DNA of 40,718 bases from a virus, in IMG/VR virus record IMGVR_UViG_3300048007_000381, positions 1 to 40,718 of that record. One strand, given 5' to 3'. Below the pieces are notes generated by a model. That model had not been told where the DNA came from, did no database searches, and saw only the letters and a list, made by a program, of their open reading frames with translations. A program made the position numbers and the translations under genes. Below are positions 26,675 to 35,053 of the stretch, piece by piece (position 1 is the first letter of the stretch; every line of letters starts with the position of its first letter).

Positions 26675-27766
26675 ATGAAGAATCTACTTATAACATTTTT
26701 TATATCAACCTCAGCATTTGGGCAGGGATTATTAAAATACAGCACGTTTTACACAAGTGTGTACGGAGCGTCGCCAATGGAAGCACAGTCAGAGTACTTT
26801 GTTTCTCAAGGTGGGGACCTAATGGATATAACCATTGAAAACCCGTTTGATTATAGATATACATTTGGCATTCGCCGGGTTGCTCGTTACGATTACGAAA
26901 AAAGACAAAACCCCTTTTACGATGGCCATAACCAATCCACTACATCTTTATTTGCAACCGTTGGTGCAGTTAAAGGTTTTGAGTACCTATTTCAATTTGA
27001 TCGTGGAAGACAGCAAGGCAATAATTATATAAACCAACGTTACTTTCTTAGATACCTTGCTAAGTATTGGATGCTAAAAGCTGAACTGTTTAATCAGGGC
27101 TTAGTTAATTTAAACTATACTCAGGTAGAAGCAAGAGGCCGGTTGCATGTTGGCGAACTAGATTTTAGTTTAGGTATTGCTGCTAGACAGCACCAAGCTT
27201 ATGGTTACAATCCTATTGCAGAATATTTGGCTACCAACCCATGGTGGGATTTAGTTCGTGATATGGGATACGAGGATATTTATTATGGCATTGATTACGA
27301 TAATGATGACGAAATAGACAATTTTGATTGGTATTGGCTGGATCCCGAGGGCAATAAAGTAGCTGACACTGATCTTGATTTTAGAAAATATATATATGGT
27401 GATATTGTAAATGCTTACAATGCAGAGCAACTTGCAGGCATAGGCGTTCTTGGATCGTTATCAGCTATAGTTGGTATCGATTACTATCACTATACTGAAA
27501 ACTTTTGGATTCATTCATGGGCAAGTATGTTGCCCTGGCACACTCGTATAATAGGCGATCATATGTTTTCATATGAGCAATTTGCTGATGAGTTAGAAAA
27601 CACAAATCATTTCATTCCAGGCCAATGGATCGACTACAACTTCGGTGGAGTTATAGGTTACAAGATAGGATTGAACTGGGGTATATTCGCAGAAGGCGAG
27701 TATATGAAATACTGGGATAAAGAAGTCTTTGAAATCAAAGCAGGTATTAATTACCAATTTAGATAA
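26675..27766 (+). CDS. Outer-membrane beta-barrel-like protein
   Basis: A 363-residue protein with a signal peptide (MKNLLITFFISTSAFGQG, cleavage near FGQ|G, the flavobacterial style). The mature part is rich in Tyr, Trp and Gly and in alternating beta segments: RYTFGIRRVARYDY, FEYLFQFDRG, LDFSLGIAARQ, GGVIGYKIGLNWGIFAEGEY. The last strand ends AGINYQFR, close to the C-terminal aromatic signal of outer-membrane barrels although the final residue is Arg. Residues about 207-235 form an Asp-rich loop (DYDNDDEIDNFDWYW and DTDLDF) that may bind cations. It could alter the host surface, block superinfection or help lysis. A virion role is less likely given the signal peptide. Confidence 0.6.
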   Translation: MKNLLITFFISTSAFGQGLLKYSTFYTSVYGASPMEAQSEYFVSQGGDLMDITIENPFDYRYTFGIRRVARYDYEKRQNPFYDGHNQSTTSLFATVGAVKGFEYLFQFDRGRQQGNNYINQRYFLRYLAKYWMLKAELFNQGLVNLNYTQVEARGRLHVGELDFSLGIAARQHQAYGYNPIAEYLATNPWWDLVRDMGYEDIYYGIDYDNDDEIDNFDWYWLDPEGNKVADTDLDFRKYIYGDIVNAYNAEQLAGIGVLGSLSAIVGIDYYHYTENFWIHSWASMLPWHTRIIGDHMFSYEQFADELENTNHFIPGQWIDYNFGGVIGYKIGLNWGIFAEGEYMKYWDKEVFEIKAGINYQFR

Positions 27767-27774
27767 TAAAAGTT

Positions 27775-28341
27775 ATGTATAAACAAAATCCAAAATCGCC
27801 TGTATTAAAGGCGTTAAAAGGTAACCAAGGAAAGTTGCCGCAGCATTTGCAAGATGCAATTAAAGCCGCACCAGAATCTCCAGCTAAACAAACAAAAAGT
27901 ATGCAGAAGATAAAGCGTACACCAGAAACTCCAGGAGAAAAGAAAGCGGCGCAGCGCGCGGCTCAAACAAGAATTTCTAGCGACTCAACTTACACTTACA
28001 ACGCTTTAAGAAATGACACAAACTCTTGGATGAGTAAACCAGGTATGGGTGCAGGCGATGCAGCGGCAGAAAAAGCGGGCAGAATTGCACGTAAAAACGA
28101 AGCAAAAAGATCTCCAGCTAAGCAAACCACAGCAGGCGAATTTGCCTACGAGAAGTCTTTAAAAGATAAAGAGATGGGTAAAAGCACAAAAGTTGTAGAC
28201 AAGTTTACATCAGCTCTTGAAGCACCGTTTAGTGATAAAACTTACAGCGAGCTAAAGAAAGAAAAGCGCGCTAAGCAGAAAGCTAAGTACAACGCTAAGT
28301 CGCCAGCTAAAAACTACAAAAAAGGATATTATGGCGTTTAA
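27775..28341 (+). CDS. Basic Lys/Ala-rich protein with SPAK repeats
   Basis: A 188-residue, highly basic and probably disordered protein. Short Ser-Pro motifs recur: ESPAKQTK near 34, RSPAKQTT near 112 and KSPAKNYK near 173, plus TPETPGEKK, all typical in style of histone H1-like or DNA-coating tails. Lys and Ala dominate, and the only aromatic clusters are a Tyr-rich pair near 73-75 and the C-terminal end (YKKGYYGV). It may bind DNA or another acidic polymer, or be a small virion-associated protein. The function is unknown. Its last 11 bases overlap the small gene at 28331. Confidence 0.55.
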   Translation: MYKQNPKSPVLKALKGNQGKLPQHLQDAIKAAPESPAKQTKSMQKIKRTPETPGEKKAAQRAAQTRISSDSTYTYNALRNDTNSWMSKPGMGAGDAAAEKAGRIARKNEAKRSPAKQTTAGEFAYEKSLKDKEMGKSTKVVDKFTSALEAPFSDKTYSELKKEKRAKQKAKYNAKSPAKNYKKGYYGV

Positions 28342-28474
28342 AATGTCATCACCCTTTAAGCTTAAAGATGCATGTTATCATAAGGTAAAAGCACAATACG
28401 ATGTATTCCCCTCAGCTTATGCTTCTGGTGCTATTGCAAAGTGCAGAAAGAATAAGGGCAAAAAGAAAAAGTAA
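28331..28474 (+). CDS. 47-residue Lys-rich protein, PSAYASG family
   Basis: A 47-residue gene. Its ATG overlaps the upstream stop region by 11 bases, and its stop overlaps the next start as TAATG, so it fits tightly into the operon. The core has KVKAQYDVFPSAYASGAIAK, a pattern I recognise as a short family (KVxxxYxVxPSAYASGAxxKC) seen in marine phages and some large DNA viruses; I believe Pfam names it as a DUF, but its number is not certain to me. Two Cys residues (in ACYH and AKCRK) and a Lys-rich tail (KNKGKKKK) could bind metal or nucleic acid. The function is unknown. Confidence 0.65.
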   Translation: MAFKMSSPFKLKDACYHKVKAQYDVFPSAYASGAIAKCRKNKGKKKK

Positions 28475-28737
28475 TGTACACGCAAAGTAATTCCCCGTTC
28501 AAAAAAGTCAGAAAGACTAAAGAAGGTTTGGCCCTTAAACGTTGGTTTAAAGAAAAATGGGAAACACCTAGTGGTAAAGAAAACTACGAAGGCGGGGAAA
28601 ATACTTTTAGACCTACTAAGCGCGTTTCAAAAGACACGCCCGCTACGTGGAGCGAATTAACTCCAGCGGAAAAAGCTAGAGCTCAAAAAGAAAAAAATAC
28701 TAAAGGCAGAGTAAGCCGATACAAAAAAAATAAATAA
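28474..28737 (+). CDS. Small basic protein, LKRWFKEKW type
   Basis: An 87-residue basic protein whose sequence includes LKRWFKEKWETPSG (about 21-34), a FRPTKRVSKDTPATWSEL stretch (about 46-63) and a Lys-rich end. The first part resembles the domain that often accompanies the PSAYASG-type family of the gene just upstream, as if one ancestral protein were split into two genes or two related small proteins were kept together. It is coupled to both neighbours by TAATG overlaps. No catalytic motif is visible. It may be a small DNA- or virion-binding protein. Confidence 0.6.
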   Translation: MYTQSNSPFKKVRKTKEGLALKRWFKEKWETPSGKENYEGGENTFRPTKRVSKDTPATWSELTPAEKARAQKEKNTKGRVSRYKKNK

Positions 28738-31586
28738 TGGCAAGAATACAGACTTACATTGTAGATACAGTACTATCAGATACTGATTTAATACTGGGCT
28801 CTAACGCGGATAACTCTTTAGACACGGTTAATTTTAAGTTAAGCGACGTTAAAGCTTATGTATTAGGCACCGGCGTTGTAACCAGTGTTTCCGGTACTGG
28901 AACAGTTAGCGGTTTAACCTTAACAGGAACGGTAACATCTTCTGGTAATTTAACACTAGGTGGAACCTTAGCTTTGACTAGCAGTGATATAACATCCGGG
29001 TTAGGGTTTACGCCTTATGATGCTGCAAACCCAGATGGTTTTACTAGCAACCCTAGCTACGACTACGGTGCTGTAGGCGCGGCTGGAAATATAAATATGG
29101 CACTAACCGGGTCAGACGGTAGCAACGATGTTGTGACTATACAGGCTGGTAATCACATTACCCTTACTGATAACGGTAGTAATACATTTACAATAGCTTC
29201 CACCGGTGGTGGTGGTGGTGGCGCGGGAGTTACTTCTTTTACCAATGTTAACGGACAATTTGTAAGCGCTGCGGTTTCTAATAGCGGTGCAACAGGCGCT
29301 GTTACTACGGGTGCGATAGACTTGTCAGCTACGGGAACACCTAGCTCAACCACATATTTAAGAGGTGACAACACGTGGGCAACACCTGCGGGCAGTGGCA
29401 CAGTAACTGAGGTGACTGCGGAAGTCATTCCGAATACTAGCGCACTTGACGTTACTGTAGCAAATAGCACTGTTAATCCTAATATAAGCATTGCATGGCA
29501 GGGTCCTGACAATACTAGACTTGTCGCCGGAGATGGTACCTTAGTGTTACCTGTTATAACAGCAATAACAACCAACAATAGTAGCGGTGTTGCGACTCTT
29601 GCCAATAATGTACTAAACATACCGGATTATTCTGGGTCAAGCATAACATTAACCACCACAGGCACTACTGGCCCAGCTACACTTGCTGGAGGGGTATTGA
29701 ATGTACCCAACTACTCGTCAAACCCCGGGGGTGGAACGGTTACAAGAGTAGGGGCTCTGAACGGAACATTTATAAGCAGTTCAAGTGCAGACATTACTGC
29801 CACTGGTGATTTAACTTATGATTTAAGCGCTACAGGAACACCTAGTGCAACATCTTTCTTAAGAGGTGATAATACATGGGCAACACCAGCGGGCAGCGGT
29901 ACAGTAACCGAAGTAACCGGTGGTCAAACCGCATTTATACGGGTAATTACAGCTGACCCAGACACAACACCTGTGATTACTGCGTCATTAAACGCAACAG
30001 GGCAAACTCCTGACGCTGGTAACTTCCTGCGTGGCGACAACCAATGGGCAGATGCGATAATTTTAACCACTAACGGTACATCCGGGGCTGCTCAGTTTAA
30101 CAGCACTACTGGAACATTAAATATACCGGAATACTTAGGCGTCGCTGTGCAAAGCGTAGGCGTGTCAATGCCTTCAGCCTTTACCGTTTCTAATTCACCT
30201 ATAACAAGTCAAGGCACAATAGCTATTTCAGGCGCTGGAACTGGCGCGCAATATGTAAATGGATTAGGCGCGTTAGCAGCATTAAACACAATACCTACAA
30301 ATATAAATTTAACAACCACAGGAACCAGTGGAGCGGCTACATTATCAAATAACAATTTAAATATACCACAATACGTTACTCCAGCAGCTGGATCAAACGG
30401 CGATGTACAATTTAATAGTAACGGTGCTTTTGCTGCAGAAGGTGAATTTAACTACGCAACATCCACAAACACTTTAACCATTGCAGGTGTTGTTAACCAA
30501 CCTTCCTTAAAGCTTGCTAGCGCTCAGCAGACTACCCCATTCTCGGGTGCTTTATTATCTGAGATTGAGTCGTATTATTCTTCAACAGAAGTTGGTAAAA
30601 TAAAATTTGTAGCTGACGGCAGTTTCAATCCAAGCAGCAGCCCTTCAAGATTAGAGATTGAAACAACCTCTGTTAACAGTACGGTTGCCGACACTAAGTT
30701 AGAAATAGCTAACAACGGCCAATTGCGCTTAAACAAATATGGGTCAAGCGCTCCTTTTTCAGGTGCACCTGTATCTTCTCTTGCTGTTGATGCTAACGGT
30801 TATGTTATAGAAAATGCTTTTTCTCGGCCAGCAAGTGCAACTAACATATCTTACAATACAAACTTAAATCCAGTGGCTAATCAATATAGTGTTGAAAGTG
30901 TAAGTAGCGGATCAATTGGAGCCCCTAGTGGCAATGGAAAAGTTAGAGTTCGCTACGTGACTTCAGCTGAGGCGCAAAATGTGCAGGAAATTACCGTTGC
31001 TAATAACCAACTTGACGGAACAAATAACGCCCTGGCGCTCCAGAACATGGCTGTTGGTGGAACAATTACTCTTAACCAAGTGGGTGGTGGCGCAAGCGGT
31101 ATCCTTACGTACACTATTAAATCAAGAACTAACGAAACAGGTTATGTAAGATTTGACCTAGTATTTGTTAGCGGGAATGCTACTTATGTAATATTAACCA
31201 CTACAACAGATGCCTTCACATTCACAGCGGATTATGAACATGCATTATCAGGGGGATACAATAGATTGTCAGTCACTAATGCCTCCGGGAGCACGACTAA
31301 TAGGTTTAGAATGGCACCGCCAGCTGTCGCAACGCCTGGTCAAGAAATTATTGTTGAACTGAATAGGTCTAGTACGGCTGGTGCTAACATGATTCCTGCT
31401 TATGTAGTGCGCGATGGCAATAGCACTTTTCTGAAAACAAGATCTATTGTTGAAATCGAAGGTACAACTATAAATGTAATAAGCTTAGGCACTAACGATA
31501 CAGCTATAATTAAATTCCAAGTCAACGTAATAGGCGGCGTTAAAGGTTTAACAGTTCTTGGTTCAAACCAAATGATTTATGCTTAA
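28737..31586 (+). CDS. Tail fibre / receptor-binding-like protein with repeats
   Basis: A 949-residue Thr/Ser/Gly/Asn-rich protein with almost no Cys, typical of trimeric tail fibres that bind the host surface. An early N-terminal segment (MARIQTYIVDTVLSDTDLIL) could dock to the tail. Residues about 40-160 are Thr/Gly-rich, followed by a GGGGGG hinge at 157-162. Repeats fill the centre: LRGDNxWA at 208, 375 and 431, and (T)TxGTSGxATL...LNIPxY at about 278, 305, 443 and 524. The C-terminal third changes to a less repetitive, more hydrophobic region (about 550-949), probably the receptor-binding tip. No intramolecular chaperone (S74) motif is seen. The gene overlaps the next gene by 8 bases. 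Confidence 0.75.
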   Translation: MARIQTYIVDTVLSDTDLILGSNADNSLDTVNFKLSDVKAYVLGTGVVTSVSGTGTVSGLTLTGTVTSSGNLTLGGTLALTSSDITSGLGFTPYDAANPDGFTSNPSYDYGAVGAAGNINMALTGSDGSNDVVTIQAGNHITLTDNGSNTFTIASTGGGGGGAGVTSFTNVNGQFVSAAVSNSGATGAVTTGAIDLSATGTPSSTTYLRGDNTWATPAGSGTVTEVTAEVIPNTSALDVTVANSTVNPNISIAWQGPDNTRLVAGDGTLVLPVITAITTNNSSGVATLANNVLNIPDYSGSSITLTTTGTTGPATLAGGVLNVPNYSSNPGGGTVTRVGALNGTFISSSSADITATGDLTYDLSATGTPSATSFLRGDNTWATPAGSGTVTEVTGGQTAFIRVITADPDTTPVITASLNATGQTPDAGNFLRGDNQWADAIILTTNGTSGAAQFNSTTGTLNIPEYLGVAVQSVGVSMPSAFTVSNSPITSQGTIAISGAGTGAQYVNGLGALAALNTIPTNINLTTTGTSGAATLSNNNLNIPQYVTPAAGSNGDVQFNSNGAFAAEGEFNYATSTNTLTIAGVVNQPSLKLASAQQTTPFSGALLSEIESYYSSTEVGKIKFVADGSFNPSSSPSRLEIETTSVNSTVADTKLEIANNGQLRLNKYGSSAPFSGAPVSSLAVDANGYVIENAFSRPASATNISYNTNLNPVANQYSVESVSSGSIGAPSGNGKVRVRYVTSAEAQNVQEITVANNQLDGTNNALALQNMAVGGTITLNQVGGGASGILTYTIKSRTNETGYVRFDLVFVSGNATYVILTTTTDAFTFTADYEHALSGGYNRLSVTNASGSTTNRFRMAPPAVATPGQEIIVELNRSSTAGANMIPAYVVRDGNSTFLKTRSIVEIEGTTINVISLGTNDTAIIKFQVNVIGGVKGLTVLGSNQMIYA
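29325..30374 (+). repeat. Imperfect coding repeats in the tail fibre
   Basis: Two repeat types alternate inside the fibre gene. Type 1 (SATGTPS....LRGDNTWATPAGSGTVTEV) is found at 29325-29417 and 29826-29918, nearly identical in protein but differing at many third codon positions, plus a diverged copy at 29991-30050. Type 2 (TTxGTSGxATL......LNIPxY) is found at about 29568-29630, 29649-29714, 30063-30134 and 30306-30374. Synonymous differences between copies show that they are old and kept by selection on the protein, rather than recent duplications. Confidence 0.75.
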
Positions 31587-32007
31587 ACTTTTAGCTGCTT
31601 TGCTTTTTAGCACAGCGCTATTAGGGCAAGAATGCCCTCCTTACCACAAAGTTACCAATTGGGAATACAACAATGACGTTAAGTACAACATAGCTTGGGC
31701 TAGCTGTTTTCACGCAGCGGCGATAGCGGCAAGCATGGAATACAAATCGTTCGAGGTGGGTACACACATAATGGGGGAGGGTCATCACAACACTGCTTAT
31801 ATTTTTACTAGCTACAACTTTAAACTAAATAAAAGCTTGAACCTATCATTAGGTAGCTTACATAGAATAAATAATAATCCTAGTTTGCTTTTAGGGCAAT
31901 GGGGTGGTAGTGTGAGGATTTATAAACCAGTTTGGTTTATAGCGAGAGTATTGCAAATAAACAAAGACCTTAGTTACTTAAACGTAGGCATTAAATTAAC
32001 AATATAA
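31579..32007 (+). CDS. Small secreted/outer-membrane-like protein
   Basis: A 142-residue protein with a signal peptide (MLKLLAALLFSTALLGQ, cleavage before ECPPY). The mature part has alternating beta segments (FEVGTHIMGEGHHNTAYIFT; NLSLGSLHRI; GGSVRIYKPVWFIARVLQI; YLNVGIKLTI) with a terminal strand, reminiscent of a small outer-membrane barrel or palm. It has two Cys, one near the mature N-terminus and one in ASCFHAAAIAAS. It begins 8 bases inside the tail fibre gene, so the two are coupled in translation. Following a fibre, it might be a fibre-linked host-surface modifier, a chaperone or an immunity protein. The function is unknown. Confidence 0.55.
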   Translation: MLKLLAALLFSTALLGQECPPYHKVTNWEYNNDVKYNIAWASCFHAAAIAASMEYKSFEVGTHIMGEGHHNTAYIFTSYNFKLNKSLNLSLGSLHRINNNPSLLLGQWGGSVRIYKPVWFIARVLQINKDLSYLNVGIKLTI

Positions 32008-32017
32008 AAACAACAAA

Positions 32018-32323
32018 ATGAGAAAAGGAATTGGACCTAATAATTTAGGGGCACCTAAAGCGGTGGGAAAAATGTACGGCGCTAAATCAGTAGCTAAAAA
32101 AGCCGATACTAAAAGTAACAAAGAAAAAGCTGCGATGGTCGCTGAAAAGCGGGCAGCTGGTAAAGACAGTGATTCTCTTCGCCGTAGCATGAAAGCGGAA
32201 GAGTTTAAAAAAGCTGGAGGTGCTAAAATATCACAAGGACAACCAGGGTTTAAAGAAGCTGTATCAATAGCTGAAGCGGCGGCGGAAAAAAGAATGCGCC
32301 GGGTAAATCCTAGCAATATGTAA
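32018..32323 (+). CDS. Small basic Lys/Ala-rich protein
   Basis: A 101-residue basic protein ending the rightward arm. The N-terminus (RKGIGPNNLGAPKAVGK) is Gly/Pro-rich. The rest is helical, Lys/Ala/Glu/Met-rich (KSNKEKAAMVAEKRAAGK; EAVSIAEAAAEKRMRR). It is similar in composition to the gene at 27775 but lacks its SPAK motifs. No catalytic motif, signal peptide or membrane segment is visible. The leader is AT-rich (aaaacaacaaaATG), without Shine-Dalgarno. Confidence 0.6.
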   Translation: MRKGIGPNNLGAPKAVGKMYGAKSVAKKADTKSNKEKAAMVAEKRAAGKDSDSLRRSMKAEEFKKAGGAKISQGQPGFKEAVSIAEAAAEKRMRRVNPSNM

Positions 32324-32329
32324 TAAATA

Positions 32330-32365
32330 AAAGGGGACCCGTTACTGGATCCCCTTTATTTTTTT
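32330..32365. terminator. Bidirectional terminator between convergent arms
   Basis: The arms AAAGGGGACC (32330-32339) and GGATCCCCTTT (32347-32357) form a 10-bp stem with one bulged A and a CGTTACT loop, followed on the plus strand by ATTTTTTT (32358-32365). The leading A-rich side (taataaataaaa) gives a T-rich tail when read leftwards, so it can stop both arms. It lies between the last rightward gene (stop at 32323) and the stop of nrdA (32364). Confidence 0.85.
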
Positions 32366-34091
32366 AACCATCACAGGCAACGCAATCATCCATTGCAGCA
32401 GCGGCTAAATCGCCACGCAGCACTGATTCCGTCCTCGTATAATACAAGGTTTTGACACCTTGCTTCCAAGCTTCCATATGAACTTTGTTAATCCACTTTG
32501 GAGTAGCTTCAGAAGGGAAGGCTAGATTTAAACTAACCGATTGGTCAATGTACTGCTGCCGTATTCCGGCTTGCCTTACTAATTCCAGTTGGTTAATTTC
32601 TTTAAACGTTTTAAACACGTTCTTAACTGGCTCGTCCCAATCACCCATTAACAATCCATCGAGTTCTTCGATGTTCTGCACTGAGCCACCGTCGGCTAGG
32701 ATTTGATTCCAGATCTTTTCAGTGTTTATCTCATTATCTTCTAAAACACTTTCAAGAACAGGGTTTCTACGTATGAAAGTACCCTTAGCACTTTGTTCTG
32801 TAAATACGTTTGCGGCCCACGGCTCAATACCTGGAGAAACGTTCCCAGCCAGTTTACTATTACTAACGGTAGGAGCAATAGCCCTAAGATGAGTGTTACG
32901 CATCCCAGTGCCGACACACCAAAGAGGTTCACCATAGACATCGGCCAGGTCCCTTGAAGCGCGTTCGCTTTCAATTTTGATTTGAGAGAATATTTTTCTT
33001 GTTTCATATTGTGCTGATAATCCTTCAAAAGGTATGCCTCTGTCTTGCAAATAAGTATGCCAGCCTAAGACGCCAAGACCCAATGGTCTGCCCTTAACTG
33101 CTGAGCGTATTGCATTTTCAAAACCACGCAAGCCTTTTGCTCGTTGTATAAATTCTTCCATAACACCATCTAAAAACCATGTAGCATGGTAAATAAGATC
33201 AGTGCCTTTCCATTCGTCGTACTTAGACAGGTTAAGCGAACTCAAACAACATACAAAGCTGTGTGACTCGTCTGTATGCAGTGTAATCTCACTACATATG
33301 TTTGTCATATGTACTTTTAAACCATTTGACTTATATGCTTCCGGATTGTTCTTATTAACGTTCCCTTTAAACATAATGTACGGTTCTCCAGTTGCTTTTC
33401 GCTTTCTAAGAAGTTTACTCCATCGAGTTCTCGCTTCTTTATCGCCTTGTTCAAGTCGTCGCATAAACTTATCACCAACAATTGCGCACTGATGGAGATT
33501 AAGCGATTGTCGGTTAACATCGCCCTTCGGTTCTCTGATTTCCAACCACTCTTCGAAATCAGGGTGTTCAATGTTGATGTTAACTGATGCTGCTCCTCTT
33601 CTAACAGATCCTTGATTAGTTGCAAGGATTGTTGAGTCATAGATTTTGCAAAAAGGTACGACTCCGTCTGATGTTCCATTTCCTGTAATTTTAGCTCCAG
33701 CGGGTCTTATCATATTAATGCCAACACCCACACCGCCACCGTGTTTTGCTAGCAACATCATTTCTAGGTTCTTAGAGCCGATATCTTGGATACTATCCGC
33801 GACATCAATTCCAAAGCAACTAATCGGTAAGCCTCTGTCGGTACCGGTATTTGAAAGTACAGGAGAAGCCAGGTTAAGCCAACCTTTCCATATGTAATCA
33901 AAAAATACATCTGCAAGTTCTGGCTTATATAATCTTCGCGCAACTGTTTTAGCTACACGTTCGTAAGCATCTCTTGGGGTCTCGCCTTGCAGCAAGTACC
34001 CACCAGAGATTGTTTTTCTGTATACTTCAGTATCACCCCATGCAGGGTAGTCTGTTCCTTTGATCCATTCGTTATTCCAAGTCTCTACCAT
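32364..34091 (-). CDS. nrdA: Ribonucleotide reductase class I large subunit
   Basis: A 575-residue alpha subunit that reduces ribonucleotides to deoxyribonucleotides with the beta subunit's radical. Visible catalytic parts are: redox Cys92 (ISCF) and Cys281 (VCCLSSLNL); the active-site triad N264-I-C266-S-E268 (NICSEI); the radical-transfer tyrosines Y550/Y551 in VKTLYYTRTE; and the C-terminal thioredoxin-reducible CVAC (570-573). It lacks the about 100-residue N-terminal ATP-cone of E. coli NrdA (761 residues), so dATP feedback through a cone should be absent. The nrdB stop overlaps its start by 7 bases. The order is nrdB then nrdA, the reverse of the common bacterial order. Confidence 0.93.
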   Translation of the reverse strand: MVETWNNEWIKGTDYPAWGDTEVYRKTISGGYLLQGETPRDAYERVAKTVARRLYKPELADVFFDYIWKGWLNLASPVLSNTGTDRGLPISCFGIDVADSIQDIGSKNLEMMLLAKHGGGVGVGINMIRPAGAKITGNGTSDGVVPFCKIYDSTILATNQGSVRRGAASVNINIEHPDFEEWLEIREPKGDVNRQSLNLHQCAIVGDKFMRRLEQGDKEARTRWSKLLRKRKATGEPYIMFKGNVNKNNPEAYKSNGLKVHMTNICSEITLHTDESHSFVCCLSSLNLSKYDEWKGTDLIYHATWFLDGVMEEFIQRAKGLRGFENAIRSAVKGRPLGLGVLGWHTYLQDRGIPFEGLSAQYETRKIFSQIKIESERASRDLADVYGEPLWCVGTGMRNTHLRAIAPTVSNSKLAGNVSPGIEPWAANVFTEQSAKGTFIRRNPVLESVLEDNEINTEKIWNQILADGGSVQNIEELDGLLMGDWDEPVKNVFKTFKEINQLELVRQAGIRQQYIDQSVSLNLAFPSEATPKWINKVHMEAWKQGVKTLYYTRTESVLRGDLAAAAMDDCVACDG

Positions 34092-35053
34092 ATGTCTTCA
34101 AAATCTTCTCCTTCGTTAGCTTTAGAATAGTCTGTCGGTCTGATCGCAAAGAAATCAGTGTGTGTTACACCACCTGTTAAATGGTAAAACCAATCTAATT
34201 TTTTGGCCGATCCTTCCACATAAGGGAAATAATTGCCAAGGTCAATATAACCAAGCTCAACAAGCTTTTCATTTGTTCTCTTTTTAATAAAATTCTTTAA
34301 ATCTTCAGCGGCTATGCCTTCAATATCACCAGCCTCAAACATCTTATCTATATAATCTTCTTCAAGTTTTATCATAGTGGATGCGGCATCAATAACATCT
34401 TTCCGGCATTGTTCCATTAATTCAGCGTCTTCTTCGCACATATGGCGAAACAATTGACACCCCATCTTGCTGTGCAATGACTCGTCTCTTACACTCCACT
34501 TCATTTGCTGCCCAATACCCTTAAGTAAATTGCGCAGTTGAAAAGAATACAAAACAGCAAAAGCCGAGTATAGACTAACGCCTTCCGCGAATGCACTGAA
34601 CACAGCTAATGATTTAGCTATGCCTAACTTATCTGTGCCATCGTATGCGACTAGATTATCAAACCTAGAGGCTGTTGCGGGCTCGTGTAAGAAGGCTTCA
34701 TAATCTTCTAGGCCTAACGTCTCATTGAGGTAACTATAAGCTACTGCGTGGACTGTTTCTTGCGAGCCGAACATCATGGCCATTTGCTGTATTTCGTGCT
34801 TTGGGAACCAGCCAACAACTTTTTGTGTCCAATAATCAGACACGGCACATTCTGTTTGTGCAAAACCTAAAAGTATGTTACCTACTAAGTTTTTTTCCTC
34901 AGGTGTAAGCTTCTCGTTCCAGTCTTTAATGTCGCTTTGCATTGATATTTCAGTGTGCAGCCAAAATGCCTGCGCTTGCTTTAGCCAACCTTCCGTGTAA
35001 TATTCTGGATATTCAAAAGGTTTGTACGCTACTCGTTCGTTAAATAACCCCAT
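34085..35053 (-). CDS. nrdB: Ribonucleotide reductase class I small subunit
   Basis: A 322-residue beta subunit that holds a di-metal centre and the tyrosyl radical. Metal ligand candidates are E68 (AQTE), E99 and H102 (SQETVH), E157 (FAEG), and E191 with H194 (RDESLH). Tyr106, four residues after H102, corresponds to the radical tyrosine, so this looks like a tyrosyl-radical class I enzyme rather than class Ic with Phe. The first ligand is Glu, not Asp. The C-terminus is acidic with EDFEDIW, resembling the peptide tail that docks to the large subunit. The start overlaps the stop of the tiny gene at 35053-35199 as TAATG. Confidence 0.92.
   Translation of the reverse strand: MGLFNERVAYKPFEYPEYYTEGWLKQAQAFWLHTEISMQSDIKDWNEKLTPEEKNLVGNILLGFAQTECAVSDYWTQKVVGWFPKHEIQQMAMMFGSQETVHAVAYSYLNETLGLEDYEAFLHEPATASRFDNLVAYDGTDKLGIAKSLAVFSAFAEGVSLYSAFAVLYSFQLRNLLKGIGQQMKWSVRDESLHSKMGCQLFRHMCEEDAELMEQCRKDVIDAASTMIKLEEDYIDKMFEAGDIEGIAAEDLKNFIKKRTNEKLVELGYIDLGNYFPYVEGSAKKLDWFYHLTGGVTHTDFFAIRPTDYSKANEGEDFEDIW

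Noticed and set aside
29205-29222. GGT-repeat run as a phase-variable slippage site
   Set aside because: It is a 3-base unit coding for a Gly hinge, so changes would keep the frame; length variation would only change the hinge.
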